Assembly (NCBI GenBank): GCA_946621875.1 | Contig: CAMOOX010000030.1 | Coordinates: 1-16,403 of the forward strand | Length of the DNA: 16,403 nucleotides | Direction: 5' to 3' | DNA from: UBA1738 sp003453455 | GTDB taxonomy: Bacteria > Bacillota > Clostridia > UBA1381 | In this document: positions 1 to 6,417 of the stretch, in pieces | Numbering within the stretch: the stretch's first letter is position 1 | Layout of the letters: every line of letters begins with the position of its first letter | The notes under the pieces: model-generated | Databases searched by the model: none | Seen by the model: only the letters and a program-made list of their open reading frames with translations | Told to the model about the DNA's origin: nothing | Made by a program: the position numbers and the translations under genes

Positions 1-1
1 T

Positions 2-352
2 TGGAAAAATAAAGTTTCTGCTGAGGGAATTGTTAAAGAAATAAAACATGAGGAAGTAAAATATAAGAATGATGAGAAAGATAAGATTGATTATATTGAG
101 TATACATATGTTATAGAAGTAAATCATAATAATGAAAATACTCCTTATTATTATACTGAATCAATAAATGGAAAATCTTTGAAAAAGTTAGAAATTAACG
201 AATCTGTACAAGTTTTTCTTGATACCAACAATAATGAAATAAAGTTGCAGAAAAGATTGAAATATGGATTGACTCGCGAATTAAAAGCATTTGGAATTAG
301 TATAGTAGCATTTGCAGTACTTGCGGTAGTTCTTACTATTATTACAGATTAA
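2..352 (+). CDS. C-terminal part of a small membrane protein (DUF3592-like), 5' truncated
   Basis: An open frame runs from the window edge to a TAA at 350-352, giving 116 residues without a start codon. The visible part is a hydrophilic, Lys/Glu/Asn-rich stretch of about 90 residues, which begins with a beta-like segment (SAEGIVKEI). A single hydrophobic helix follows (GISIVAFAVLAVVLTII, about residues 98-114) and the protein ends two residues later. An extracytoplasmic domain starting with an 'EGxV' strand and closed by a C-terminal membrane helix resembles DUF3592-type proteins, but this is a shape match only. The DNA is clearly more AT-rich than the pro genes downstream. The strong terminator at 478-515 probably ends this transcript. 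Function unknown. Confidence 0.6.
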   Translation, partial: WKNKVSAEGIVKEIKHEEVKYKNDEKDKIDYIEYTYVIEVNHNNENTPYYYTESINGKSLKKLEINESVQVFLDTNNNEIKLQKRLKYGLTRELKAFGISIVAFAVLAVVLTIITD

Positions 353-397
353 GATGCTCTTAGTTTTAACTATGCAAATAAATCTTTTTCAAATCAT

Positions 398-421
398 ACC
401 TTTCCCCACTATGGGAAAGGT
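398..421 (+). other. Perfect 9-bp inverted repeat in the intergenic region
   Basis: ACCTTTCCC (398-406) and GGGAAAGGT (413-421) form a perfect 9-bp stem around a 6-nt loop. No T-tract follows on either strand, so it is not a canonical terminator. The rest of 353-541 holds this hairpin and the terminator at 478-515. No credible gene is seen there: the short open frame starting at 354 has no ribosome binding site. Confidence 0.5.
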
Positions 422-477
422 GTCTTTGTATGACAACAAGTGTGGGATTTTAATGGTACGTGCACTTTCTTCGCCAT

Positions 478-515
478 ATCGGAATAAGCTGTATATCGCT
501 TGTTCCGATTTTTTT
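478..515 (+). terminator. Rho-independent terminator upstream of proB
   Basis: ATCGGAATAAGC (478-489) pairs with GCTTGTTCCGAT (498-509) over 12 bp with one U-G pair, and a run of seven T follows immediately (509-515). It lies after the truncated first gene and before the proB promoter, so it most simply ends the upstream transcript. Confidence 0.8.
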
Positions 516-541
516 GTTTTACGAAAACTCACAATGTATTA

Positions 542-571
542 TTGACTTAACATATGAATTTATGATAGAAT
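542..571 (+). promoter_or_regulatory. Predicted sigma-A promoter of the proBAC gene run
   Basis: TTGACT (542-547) and TAGAAT (566-571) are separated by 18 bp, 30 bp upstream of the proB ATG. The expected start of transcription near 578 leaves room for the AAGAGG ribosome binding site at 587-592. The site sits just after the terminator of the previous unit. Confidence 0.55.
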
Positions 572-600
572 ACCAAGAAAAATAATAAGAGGCGTAACAA

Positions 601-1377
601 ATGAGAATTGTAATCAAAATAGGAACTTCCACCCTTGCCTATGAAGGAGGAAGAATGAACATAAGGCGAGTTGAGCAACTGTGCAAGGTTATAAGTGATA
701 TAAAAAATGCAGGGCATAAAATGATATTGGTGTCCTCCGGTGCGATTGGCATGGGACTAGGAAAACTTTCAATCAGCTCATTTCCTGATGATATTCCCTC
801 TAAGCAGGCAGCTGCGGCTGTCGGGCAATGTGAGCTTATGTATGTGTACGATAAGCTTTTTACCGAATATAATCATACTGTTGCGCAAATTCTATTAACG
901 GGAAGTGATTTTTCTCATCAGGACAGACACAAGAATTTTGAAAACACCTTGGAAAGACTGCTTGAACTCAATGTTTTGCCAATAATAAACGAAAACGACT
1001 CGGTAGCAACGCAGGAAATAAAGGTAGGAGATAACGATACTCTTGCCGCAATGGTTGCCAAAAGTTCAAAAAGCGACCTGCTCGTGCTGATGTCGGATAT
1101 AGATGGACTGTATACGGGTGACCCGCACAAGAATAAAGATGTAAAACTCATAAAAGTGGTGGATAACTTAAACGATGAAATTATGGCATTAGGCGGCGGA
1201 AAAGGTTCAAGGTTTGGCACGGGCGGAATGAAAACTAAGCTCCAAGCGGCAAAAATATGTACCGAAGTAGGTTGTGATATGGTTATTCTTAATGGGAAAA
1301 ATCCCGAAATTCTGTACGATTATCTTGACGGAAAACAGGTAGGGACATTTTTCAGAGCTCATAAGGAGGAATTATGA
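601..1377 (+). CDS. proB: Glutamate 5-kinase (short form, no PUA domain)
   Basis: This enzyme phosphorylates L-glutamate with ATP to gamma-glutamyl phosphate, the first step of proline synthesis in the cytoplasm. The 258 residues cover one amino-acid-kinase domain. Visible motifs are the N-terminal VIKIGTS strand, VSSGAI (44-49), IINEND (128-133), GDNDTLAA (143-150), SDIDGLYTGDP (165-175) and a late GGMKTKLQAA segment. Longer family members, such as the E. coli enzyme of about 367 residues, carry a C-terminal PUA domain. It is absent here, and there is no room for it because the TGA overlaps the proA ATG by 4 bp. The ATG at 601 follows AAGAGG at 587-592. It is the first gene of a proB-proA-proC run, so coupled translation with proA is likely. 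Confidence 0.95.
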   Translation: MRIVIKIGTSTLAYEGGRMNIRRVEQLCKVISDIKNAGHKMILVSSGAIGMGLGKLSISSFPDDIPSKQAAAAVGQCELMYVYDKLFTEYNHTVAQILLTGSDFSHQDRHKNFENTLERLLELNVLPIINENDSVATQEIKVGDNDTLAAMVAKSSKSDLLVLMSDIDGLYTGDPHKNKDVKLIKVVDNLNDEIMALGGGKGSRFGTGGMKTKLQAAKICTEVGCDMVILNGKNPEILYDYLDGKQVGTFFRAHKEEL

Positions 1378-2624
1378 CAATAGATGAAATATTATCTGTC
1401 GCAAAAAAGGAAAAAATGACCTTTTTGTCCGAGGAGGAAAAGAATAAATGCCTTGAATTTATGGCAGAGTGTCTGATAGAAGACGCTGACAGTATCTTAA
1501 AGGAAAATGAAAGTGACATAAAAAATGCAAAAGAGCACATTTCCGAGGTTATGCTTGACAGACTTCGTCTTGAAAAGGCGCGGATTGAGGATATGGCTTC
1601 CGGAATAAGGGAAATTGCAGCTTTACCTGACCCGACCGATAGAGTTCTTGAAGAAATCAAAAGAGAAGACGGACTTTTAATCGAAAAGGTGAGTGTTCCT
1701 TTGGGTGTTGTTGCGATAATATATGAAAGCAGGCCGAATGTCACCTCAGATGCTGCATCTCTTGCTATAAAAAGCGGAAATGTGTGCATTTTGAGGAGCG
1801 GAAAGGACGCTTTAAGAAGTGCTACTGCAATAGTTACTGCACTGAAAAAAGGATTGAAAAGGGCAGGAATCAGCGAAAACAGAATACTTTTAATAGAGGA
1901 CCCAACTCACGAAAGTGCAAACAGGCTTATGAAAGCCAGTGATACGGTGGATTTGCTGATACCAAGGGGCGGCGCATCGCTCATCAATGCGTGCGTAGCA
2001 AGTGCAACAGTTCCCTGCATACAAACGGGAACAGGGATTTGCCATATTTATGTAGATGAAGACGCAGATGAAGAAATGGCGTTAAAAATAATAGAAAATG
2101 CCAAAACCAGTAGACCGTCTGTCTGCAATGCAGAGGAAGTGCTGATTGTTAATTCAAAAATTGCAAATAGCTTTTTGCCAAAATTAAAGGAATTACTTGC
2201 AGACAAAAGGTCAAAAAGCGGGCTAACTCCTGTCAAATTCATCTGTGATGAGCGTGCATATGCTATAATCGGCGGACAAAGGGCAGAAAAAGATGATTTT
2301 GATACCGAATTTTTAGACTATGTCCTTGCAGTTAAAACTGTGGACTCGATTGATGAGGCAATAGAGCATATAGAAAAACATTCAACTCACCATAGTGACG
2401 GAATTATAACAAATAACGGGGAGATAGCGGACAAGTTTACAAAGTGTGTGGACAGTGCCGCTGTATATGTGAACGCATCAACCCGATTTACAGACGGCGG
2501 TGAGTTTGGGCTGGGCTGTGAAATGGGAATTTCTACACAAAAGCTCCACGCGAGAGGCCCTATGGGACTAAAAGAGTTGACGACATACAAATATATAGTA
2601 AGAGGAAACGGACACATCAGATAA
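1374..2624 (+). CDS. proA: Glutamate-5-semialdehyde dehydrogenase (gamma-glutamyl phosphate reductase)
   Basis: ProA reduces gamma-glutamyl phosphate with NADPH to glutamate-5-semialdehyde, which cyclises to pyrroline-5-carboxylate. The protein has 416 residues, the normal family length. It shows the N-terminal ProA segment, VPLGVVAIIYESRPNVTSDA (about 108-127), LRSGKDA (140-146), IPRGGASLI (196-204), and the catalytic cysteine in RPSVCNAEE (Cys251). The C-terminal part contains HHSDGIIT, FTDGGEFGLGCEMGIST and ARGPMGLKELTTYKY, all typical of ProA. The ATG overlaps the proB stop (ATGA). An AAGGAGGA sequence at 1363-1370 serves as ribosome binding site, with short spacing. ProA and ProB are thought to act together because the phosphate intermediate is labile, which fits the coupling seen here. 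Confidence 0.97.
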   Translation: MTIDEILSVAKKEKMTFLSEEEKNKCLEFMAECLIEDADSILKENESDIKNAKEHISEVMLDRLRLEKARIEDMASGIREIAALPDPTDRVLEEIKREDGLLIEKVSVPLGVVAIIYESRPNVTSDAASLAIKSGNVCILRSGKDALRSATAIVTALKKGLKRAGISENRILLIEDPTHESANRLMKASDTVDLLIPRGGASLINACVASATVPCIQTGTGICHIYVDEDADEEMALKIIENAKTSRPSVCNAEEVLIVNSKIANSFLPKLKELLADKRSKSGLTPVKFICDERAYAIIGGQRAEKDDFDTEFLDYVLAVKTVDSIDEAIEHIEKHSTHHSDGIITNNGEIADKFTKCVDSAAVYVNASTRFTDGGEFGLGCEMGISTQKLHARGPMGLKELTTYKYIVRGNGHIR

Positions 2625-2655
2625 ATTTTCATTGCGGAAAGGAAAGGTTACAATA

Positions 2656-3450
2656 ATGAAAGTAGGATTTATTGGCTGCGGAAATATGGGGGGCGCATTG
2701 ATAAAAGCGGCGGCAAAAAGTATTGATCCAAAAAATATATATGTATATGACCGTTATCGTGAAAAAGCGGCGTCTTTAAGCGCTTCACTTGGAGTAGTTT
2801 CGGCAGAGGAGAACAAAATTATAGAGGAGGCAAACTATATTTTCCTTGGCGTAAAGCCGCAGGCGCTTAAAGAAACGATAGCAGAAATCAGGGATAATCT
2901 AAAAAACAGGAATGATTTTGCCGTTATATCCATGGCGGCAGGCGTTAAAATTTCAACGATTATTTCACTTTTCGGATTTGATTTGCCCGTGATAAGAATA
3001 ATGCCCAATACTCCCGTATCTGTGGGCGAGGGTATGATTTTGTACGATGCAAACAGCTTGGTACAGGATATACAAAAGGAAGAATTTTTAAATATACTTT
3101 CAAAAGCCGGAAGGATTGACTATCTTCCAGAACATCTTATTGATGCAGGCTGTGCTCTTTCGGGGTGTGGACCCGCTTTTGTGGATTTGTTTGCCGAAGC
3201 TCTTTCGGATGCAGGTGTGAAATGCGGACTTCCGAGAGATAAAGCGCTTTTATATGCGGCGCAGACGCTTTTGGGCGCATCAAAACTTATAGTAGAAACA
3301 GGCACTCATCCGGCAGTATTAAAGGATGCTGTTTGCAGTCCCGGAGGCAGTACGATTGCCGGTGTTCATAAGCTTGAAGAAAACGGTTTTAGAGGTAGTG
3401 TTATGGATGCGGTTTGCGCAGCGTTTGAAAGAACTAAGGAGCTTGGATAG
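2656..3450 (+). CDS. proC: Pyrroline-5-carboxylate reductase
   Basis: ProC reduces 1-pyrroline-5-carboxylate to L-proline with NAD(P)H, the last step of the pathway begun by ProB and ProA. The 264 residues start with a Rossmann fold (MKVGFIGCGNMGGAL, GxGxxG at 7-12). The dimerisation domain follows, with SGCGPAFVDLFAEAL and the family signature around CSPGGSTIAGVHKLEENGFR. The ATG at 2656 is preferred because AAAGG (2643-2647) lies 8 nt upstream and the Rossmann strand starts at once. A TTG at 2632 would add eight unconserved residues. The gene starts 31 bp after proA and is very likely co-transcribed with it. Confidence 0.95.
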   Translation: MKVGFIGCGNMGGALIKAAAKSIDPKNIYVYDRYREKAASLSASLGVVSAEENKIIEEANYIFLGVKPQALKETIAEIRDNLKNRNDFAVISMAAGVKISTIISLFGFDLPVIRIMPNTPVSVGEGMILYDANSLVQDIQKEEFLNILSKAGRIDYLPEHLIDAGCALSGCGPAFVDLFAEALSDAGVKCGLPRDKALLYAAQTLLGASKLIVETGTHPAVLKDAVCSPGGSTIAGVHKLEENGFRGSVMDAVCAAFERTKELG

Positions 3451-3498
3451 AGGCAAAAAATGTGCCAAAACAGGTATAATAATAACAGGAGCAAAAAA

Positions 3499-3924
3499 AT
3501 GAGAAAAATAAACGGAAAAACATATGAAGAGAAAGAGCCGCACGATATTGCAGAGCTTTTGGAGATAGTTGCAGTTTTGAGAAGCCCTGAGGGATGCCCA
3601 TGGGACAGGGAGCAGACGCACGAAACCATGAAAAAATGTCTCTTGGACGAAACGGAAGAGGTCATTGCGGCAATAGACAAAAAGGACGATAAAAACTTGT
3701 GCGAAGAGCTTGGAGATGTACTTTTGCAGGTGCTTTTAAACTGTGAAATTGCCAAAGAGCGCAAAGCCTTCGATTTTTCCGATGTTGTGCAGATGCTTTC
3801 GGAAAAGCTTATAAGGCGTCATCCGCATGTTTTTGGAGATATTGAGCGTCCGAAAACGCCTGAGGAAAGCTTAAAATTATGGCAGTCGGTAAAAAAGACG
3901 GAAAAAATGAAAAAGGATGAGTAA
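3499..3924 (+). CDS. mazG: MazG-family nucleoside triphosphate pyrophosphohydrolase (single domain)
   Basis: MazG proteins hydrolyse (d)NTPs to NMPs and pyrophosphate and are linked to nucleotide-pool cleaning. This 141-residue protein has one domain, beginning with LRSPEGCPWDREQTH, the hallmark MazG segment. The metal-binding pattern follows as LDETEEVIAAID and then CEELGDVLLQVLL (ExxE...ExxD). It continues with KLIRRHPHVFGD. Bifunctional MazG proteins have two such domains; here only one is present. The ATG at 3499 follows AGGAGC (3487-3492). An ATG at 3460, after AGAGG at 3449-3453, would add 13 unconserved residues and is the less likely start. It lies 48 bp after proC, on the same strand, so it may be part of that transcript. 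Its exact substrate cannot be read from sequence. Confidence 0.88.
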   Translation: MRKINGKTYEEKEPHDIAELLEIVAVLRSPEGCPWDREQTHETMKKCLLDETEEVIAAIDKKDDKNLCEELGDVLLQVLLNCEIAKERKAFDFSDVVQMLSEKLIRRHPHVFGDIERPKTPEESLKLWQSVKKTEKMKKDE

Positions 3925-3928
3925 AACC

Positions 3929-5194
3929 ATGAATAATACTTTTAGAAATAGAATTTTTGCAGTATTGATATTTATTGTTGCATATGCTTCATTTTGTGTA
4001 ACTTCAATTTTCGCAGAAGACTATTCAGATGTAATAGTAAGTTTGCAAATAAATAATCCTATGATGAAAGTTAATGGTTTAGAAAAAGAGATAGATACAG
4101 GTTATGGAACAAAACCGATCGTGATAGAGGAAAGAACACTGGTTCCTATCAGAGCAATAGTAGAAGCGTTTGGCGGTACAGTTGAATGGGATAGTGCAGA
4201 AAGAGCTGTATTACTTAATATGAATAATGATACAATAAAACTGATCATTGACAGCAGTACGGCGTATTTGAACAATGAAGCGGAAGTATTAGATGTAGTC
4301 CCACAAGTGATAAATGAGAGAACAATGCTTCCGATACGCTTTGTCGCAGAAGGCTTTAACCTTGGTATTGCATGGGACAGTGAAACACAAACTATATATG
4401 TTATAAGGGATTATTTTAATCAGCAGGAATATGATAATTTAATGGGCGAATTACAGGAATACTCTGGGGAACCATATTTACAAATAAATGGAAACAAGCC
4501 ACTTTTCAAGGATTATGAAATTATAACGGGTTCATTTGAGTATTACAGCAATCTTGACGATTTTGGGAGATGCAATGTTTGTTATTCATCAATAACATCA
4601 GACATAATGCCCATTGAGTCACGAGAAAGTATAAGCTCGGTGACGCCAAGCGGTTGGGTTAACAATGCTTATGATATTATTGAAGGAAAATATCTCTACA
4701 ATAGGTGTCATCTCATTGGATTTCAATTGACGGGTGAAAATGCAAACAAAAAGAATATTATTACAGGTACAAGATATATGAATGTAGAGGGAATGTTACC
4801 CTTTGAAAATAGTGTGGCGGAGTACATAAAAACAACAGGCAATAGAGTTATGTACCGAGCAACCCCTGTATTTATTAAAGATAATCTTGTTGCAAACGGT
4901 GTTCTGTTAGAAGCATACTCTGTGGAAGATGGGGGAGAGGGTGTTTCATTTTGCGTTTATTGCTATAATATTCAACCTGGTATAACAATAGATTATAAAA
5001 CAGGTACTAACAAATTAAATGATGAAAAATATACAAACTTAAATGAAACTGGTGCTATAAGTGGTATTTATCGCACACCATCAGGTAAAAGGTATCATTA
5101 TGACTATGATTGTGGCGGGAAAAACAGCTATGAAATTACGCTTGAAGAAGCGATTGAAGCAGGTTTAACCCCGTGTAAAAAATGTGTTAAATAA
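3929..5194 (+). CDS. Secreted DNA/RNA non-specific endonuclease with N-terminal copper-amine-oxidase-type repeats
   Basis: The product (421 residues from this ATG) begins with a signal peptide (basic NTFRNR, hydrophobic core about 10-28, likely cleavage near FAED). Next come two copper amine oxidase N1-like units, recognised by ERTLVPIRAIVEAFGG (68-83) and ERTMLPIRFVAEGFN (130-144). These are common in exported clostridial proteins. Residues about 180-360 match the Endonuclease_NS_2 / DNA-entry nuclease group, with YNRCHLIGFQL (catalytic His261) and ITGTRYMNVEGMLPFEN (metal-binding Asn285). The tail (380-421) has a Cys/His pattern (His390, Cys395, Cys416, Cys419). It probably degrades extracellular nucleic acid; substrate is inferred from family only. 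An ATG at 3917 overlaps mazG but leaves no ribosome binding site spacing; for 3929, AAAAGG lies 12 nt upstream. The gene is more AT-rich than its neighbours, which may indicate transfer. Confidence 0.82.
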   Translation: MNNTFRNRIFAVLIFIVAYASFCVTSIFAEDYSDVIVSLQINNPMMKVNGLEKEIDTGYGTKPIVIEERTLVPIRAIVEAFGGTVEWDSAERAVLLNMNNDTIKLIIDSSTAYLNNEAEVLDVVPQVINERTMLPIRFVAEGFNLGIAWDSETQTIYVIRDYFNQQEYDNLMGELQEYSGEPYLQINGNKPLFKDYEIITGSFEYYSNLDDFGRCNVCYSSITSDIMPIESRESISSVTPSGWVNNAYDIIEGKYLYNRCHLIGFQLTGENANKKNIITGTRYMNVEGMLPFENSVAEYIKTTGNRVMYRATPVFIKDNLVANGVLLEAYSVEDGGEGVSFCVYCYNIQPGITIDYKTGTNKLNDEKYTNLNETGAISGIYRTPSGKRYHYDYDCGGKNSYEITLEEAIEAGLTPCKKCVK

Positions 5195-5209
5195 AGAGGA
5201 GGAACAGTT

Positions 5210-6376
5210 ATGTTAGGAAATTTCACTTATTCTAACCCCACAAAACTTTATTTTGGGGAAAACGCACTTGAAAATCTAAGGGAAGAGATGGGCAAATACG
5301 GCGAAAATATTATGCTTACCTACGGAGGCGGCTCAATCAAAAAAAACGGTCTTTATGATGATGTTATGAAGATTTTAAAGGATTGCAAAAAAACAGTAAC
5401 CGAGCTTTCGGGCGTAATGCCAAACCCCACAGTTGAAAAGCTTTACGAGGGCGCGCGCCTTGCAAGAGAAAATAATATTGATTTAATTCTTGCTGTCGGC
5501 GGCGGTTCTGTCTGTGATTATTCAAAGGCTGTGTCTGTATCGGCATACTGCGAAGAAGACCCGTGGGAGAAGTATTACCTTCGTATGGAAGATGTTGATA
5601 ATAAAATCATACCTGTGGGTTGTATTCTAACTATGGTTGGCACGGGATCAGAGATGAACGGCGGTGCGGTTATTACAAATCACGAACAAAAACTAAAAAT
5701 CGGTCATGTTTTCGGAGAAGAGGTTTTTCCTAAATTTTCTATATTAAATCCGGTTTTAACTTATACTCTTCCCAAATACCAAATGGTAGCAGGCTTTTTT
5801 GACATAATGAATCACATAACAGAGCAATATTTCTCCGGTGAGGATGATAATACCTCCGATTATATTATGGAGGGTCTTATGAAATCGCTTATTGTAAGCT
5901 CAAAAGCCGCAGTCAAAAATCCGCAAGACTATGAGGCGCGCAGCAACATTATGTGGATTGCAACATGGGCGCTTAATACTCTTGTAGCAAAGGGAAAATC
6001 GACCGATTGGGAAGTACATATGATAGGTCAGGCGGTGGGCGCATATACCGATGCGACGCACGGTATGACGCTTGCGGCTGTGGCACTTCCGTATTATCGT
6101 CACATAATGCCTTACGGACTCCAAAAATTCAAAAGATTTGCGATAAATGTCTGGAATGTAAATCCTGATGGCAAGAGCGACGAGGAAATTGCAAAAGAAG
6201 GACTTGCTAAAATGGAGGCATGGATGCGTGAGATAGGGCTTGTTATGAATATTTCCGAGCTTGGCGCAACAGAAGAAATGATAGACGGTATTGCGGATGC
6301 AACTTTCCTTTTAGACGGAGGTTATAAGACGCTTACAAAGGAAGAGGTTATAGAAATCTTAAAGGAAGCTATGTAA
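5210..6376 (+). CDS. Iron-containing alcohol dehydrogenase (BdhA/YqhD-like, probably NADPH-dependent)
   Basis: This cytoplasmic group III alcohol dehydrogenase reduces aldehydes to alcohols or the reverse; relatives include butanol dehydrogenases and YqhD. The 388 residues match the family's usual length. The nucleotide-binding domain carries GGGSIKKNG (39-47) and AVGGGSVCDYSKA (95-107). The alpha-helical domain holds the metal ligands Asp198 and His202 (FDIMNHITEQY), His270 (DWEVHMIG) and His284 (ATHGMTLA). A TGTGSEMNG-like segment (143-151) is also typical. A strong GAGGAGG at 5196-5202 lies 7 nt from the ATG, directly after the nuclease stop, so the gene may be read from the upstream transcript as well. 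The physiological substrate is unknown; anaerobic fermentation or aldehyde detoxification is inferred. A bidirectional terminator follows. Confidence 0.9.
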   Translation: MLGNFTYSNPTKLYFGENALENLREEMGKYGENIMLTYGGGSIKKNGLYDDVMKILKDCKKTVTELSGVMPNPTVEKLYEGARLARENNIDLILAVGGGSVCDYSKAVSVSAYCEEDPWEKYYLRMEDVDNKIIPVGCILTMVGTGSEMNGGAVITNHEQKLKIGHVFGEEVFPKFSILNPVLTYTLPKYQMVAGFFDIMNHITEQYFSGEDDNTSDYIMEGLMKSLIVSSKAAVKNPQDYEARSNIMWIATWALNTLVAKGKSTDWEVHMIGQAVGAYTDATHGMTLAAVALPYYRHIMPYGLQKFKRFAINVWNVNPDGKSDEEIAKEGLAKMEAWMREIGLVMNISELGATEEMIDGIADATFLLDGGYKTLTKEEVIEILKEAM

Positions 6377-6409
6377 AAAAATCAGGCTCATATTAGAGCC
6401 TGATTTTTT
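6375..6409. terminator. Bidirectional terminator between converging genes
   Basis: ATCAGGCTC (6381-6389) pairs perfectly with GAGCCTGAT (6396-6404) around a 6-nt loop. A T-run (6404-6409) follows on the + strand and an A-run (6375-6381) precedes it, so it works in both directions. It ends the dehydrogenase on the + strand and the S11-family gene on the - strand. Confidence 0.88.
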
Positions 6410-6417
6410 AATATTTA

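Noticed and set aside
440..515. Possible T-box leader controlling proB
   Set aside because: Only a weak GGTACGTGC resemblance; no stem I, specifier loop or full T-box is visible, and the best promoter lies after the terminator.
354..545. A 63-codon + strand open frame after the first gene
   Set aside because: It starts directly after the preceding stop without a ribosome binding site and runs through the terminator hairpin; composition is not protein-like.
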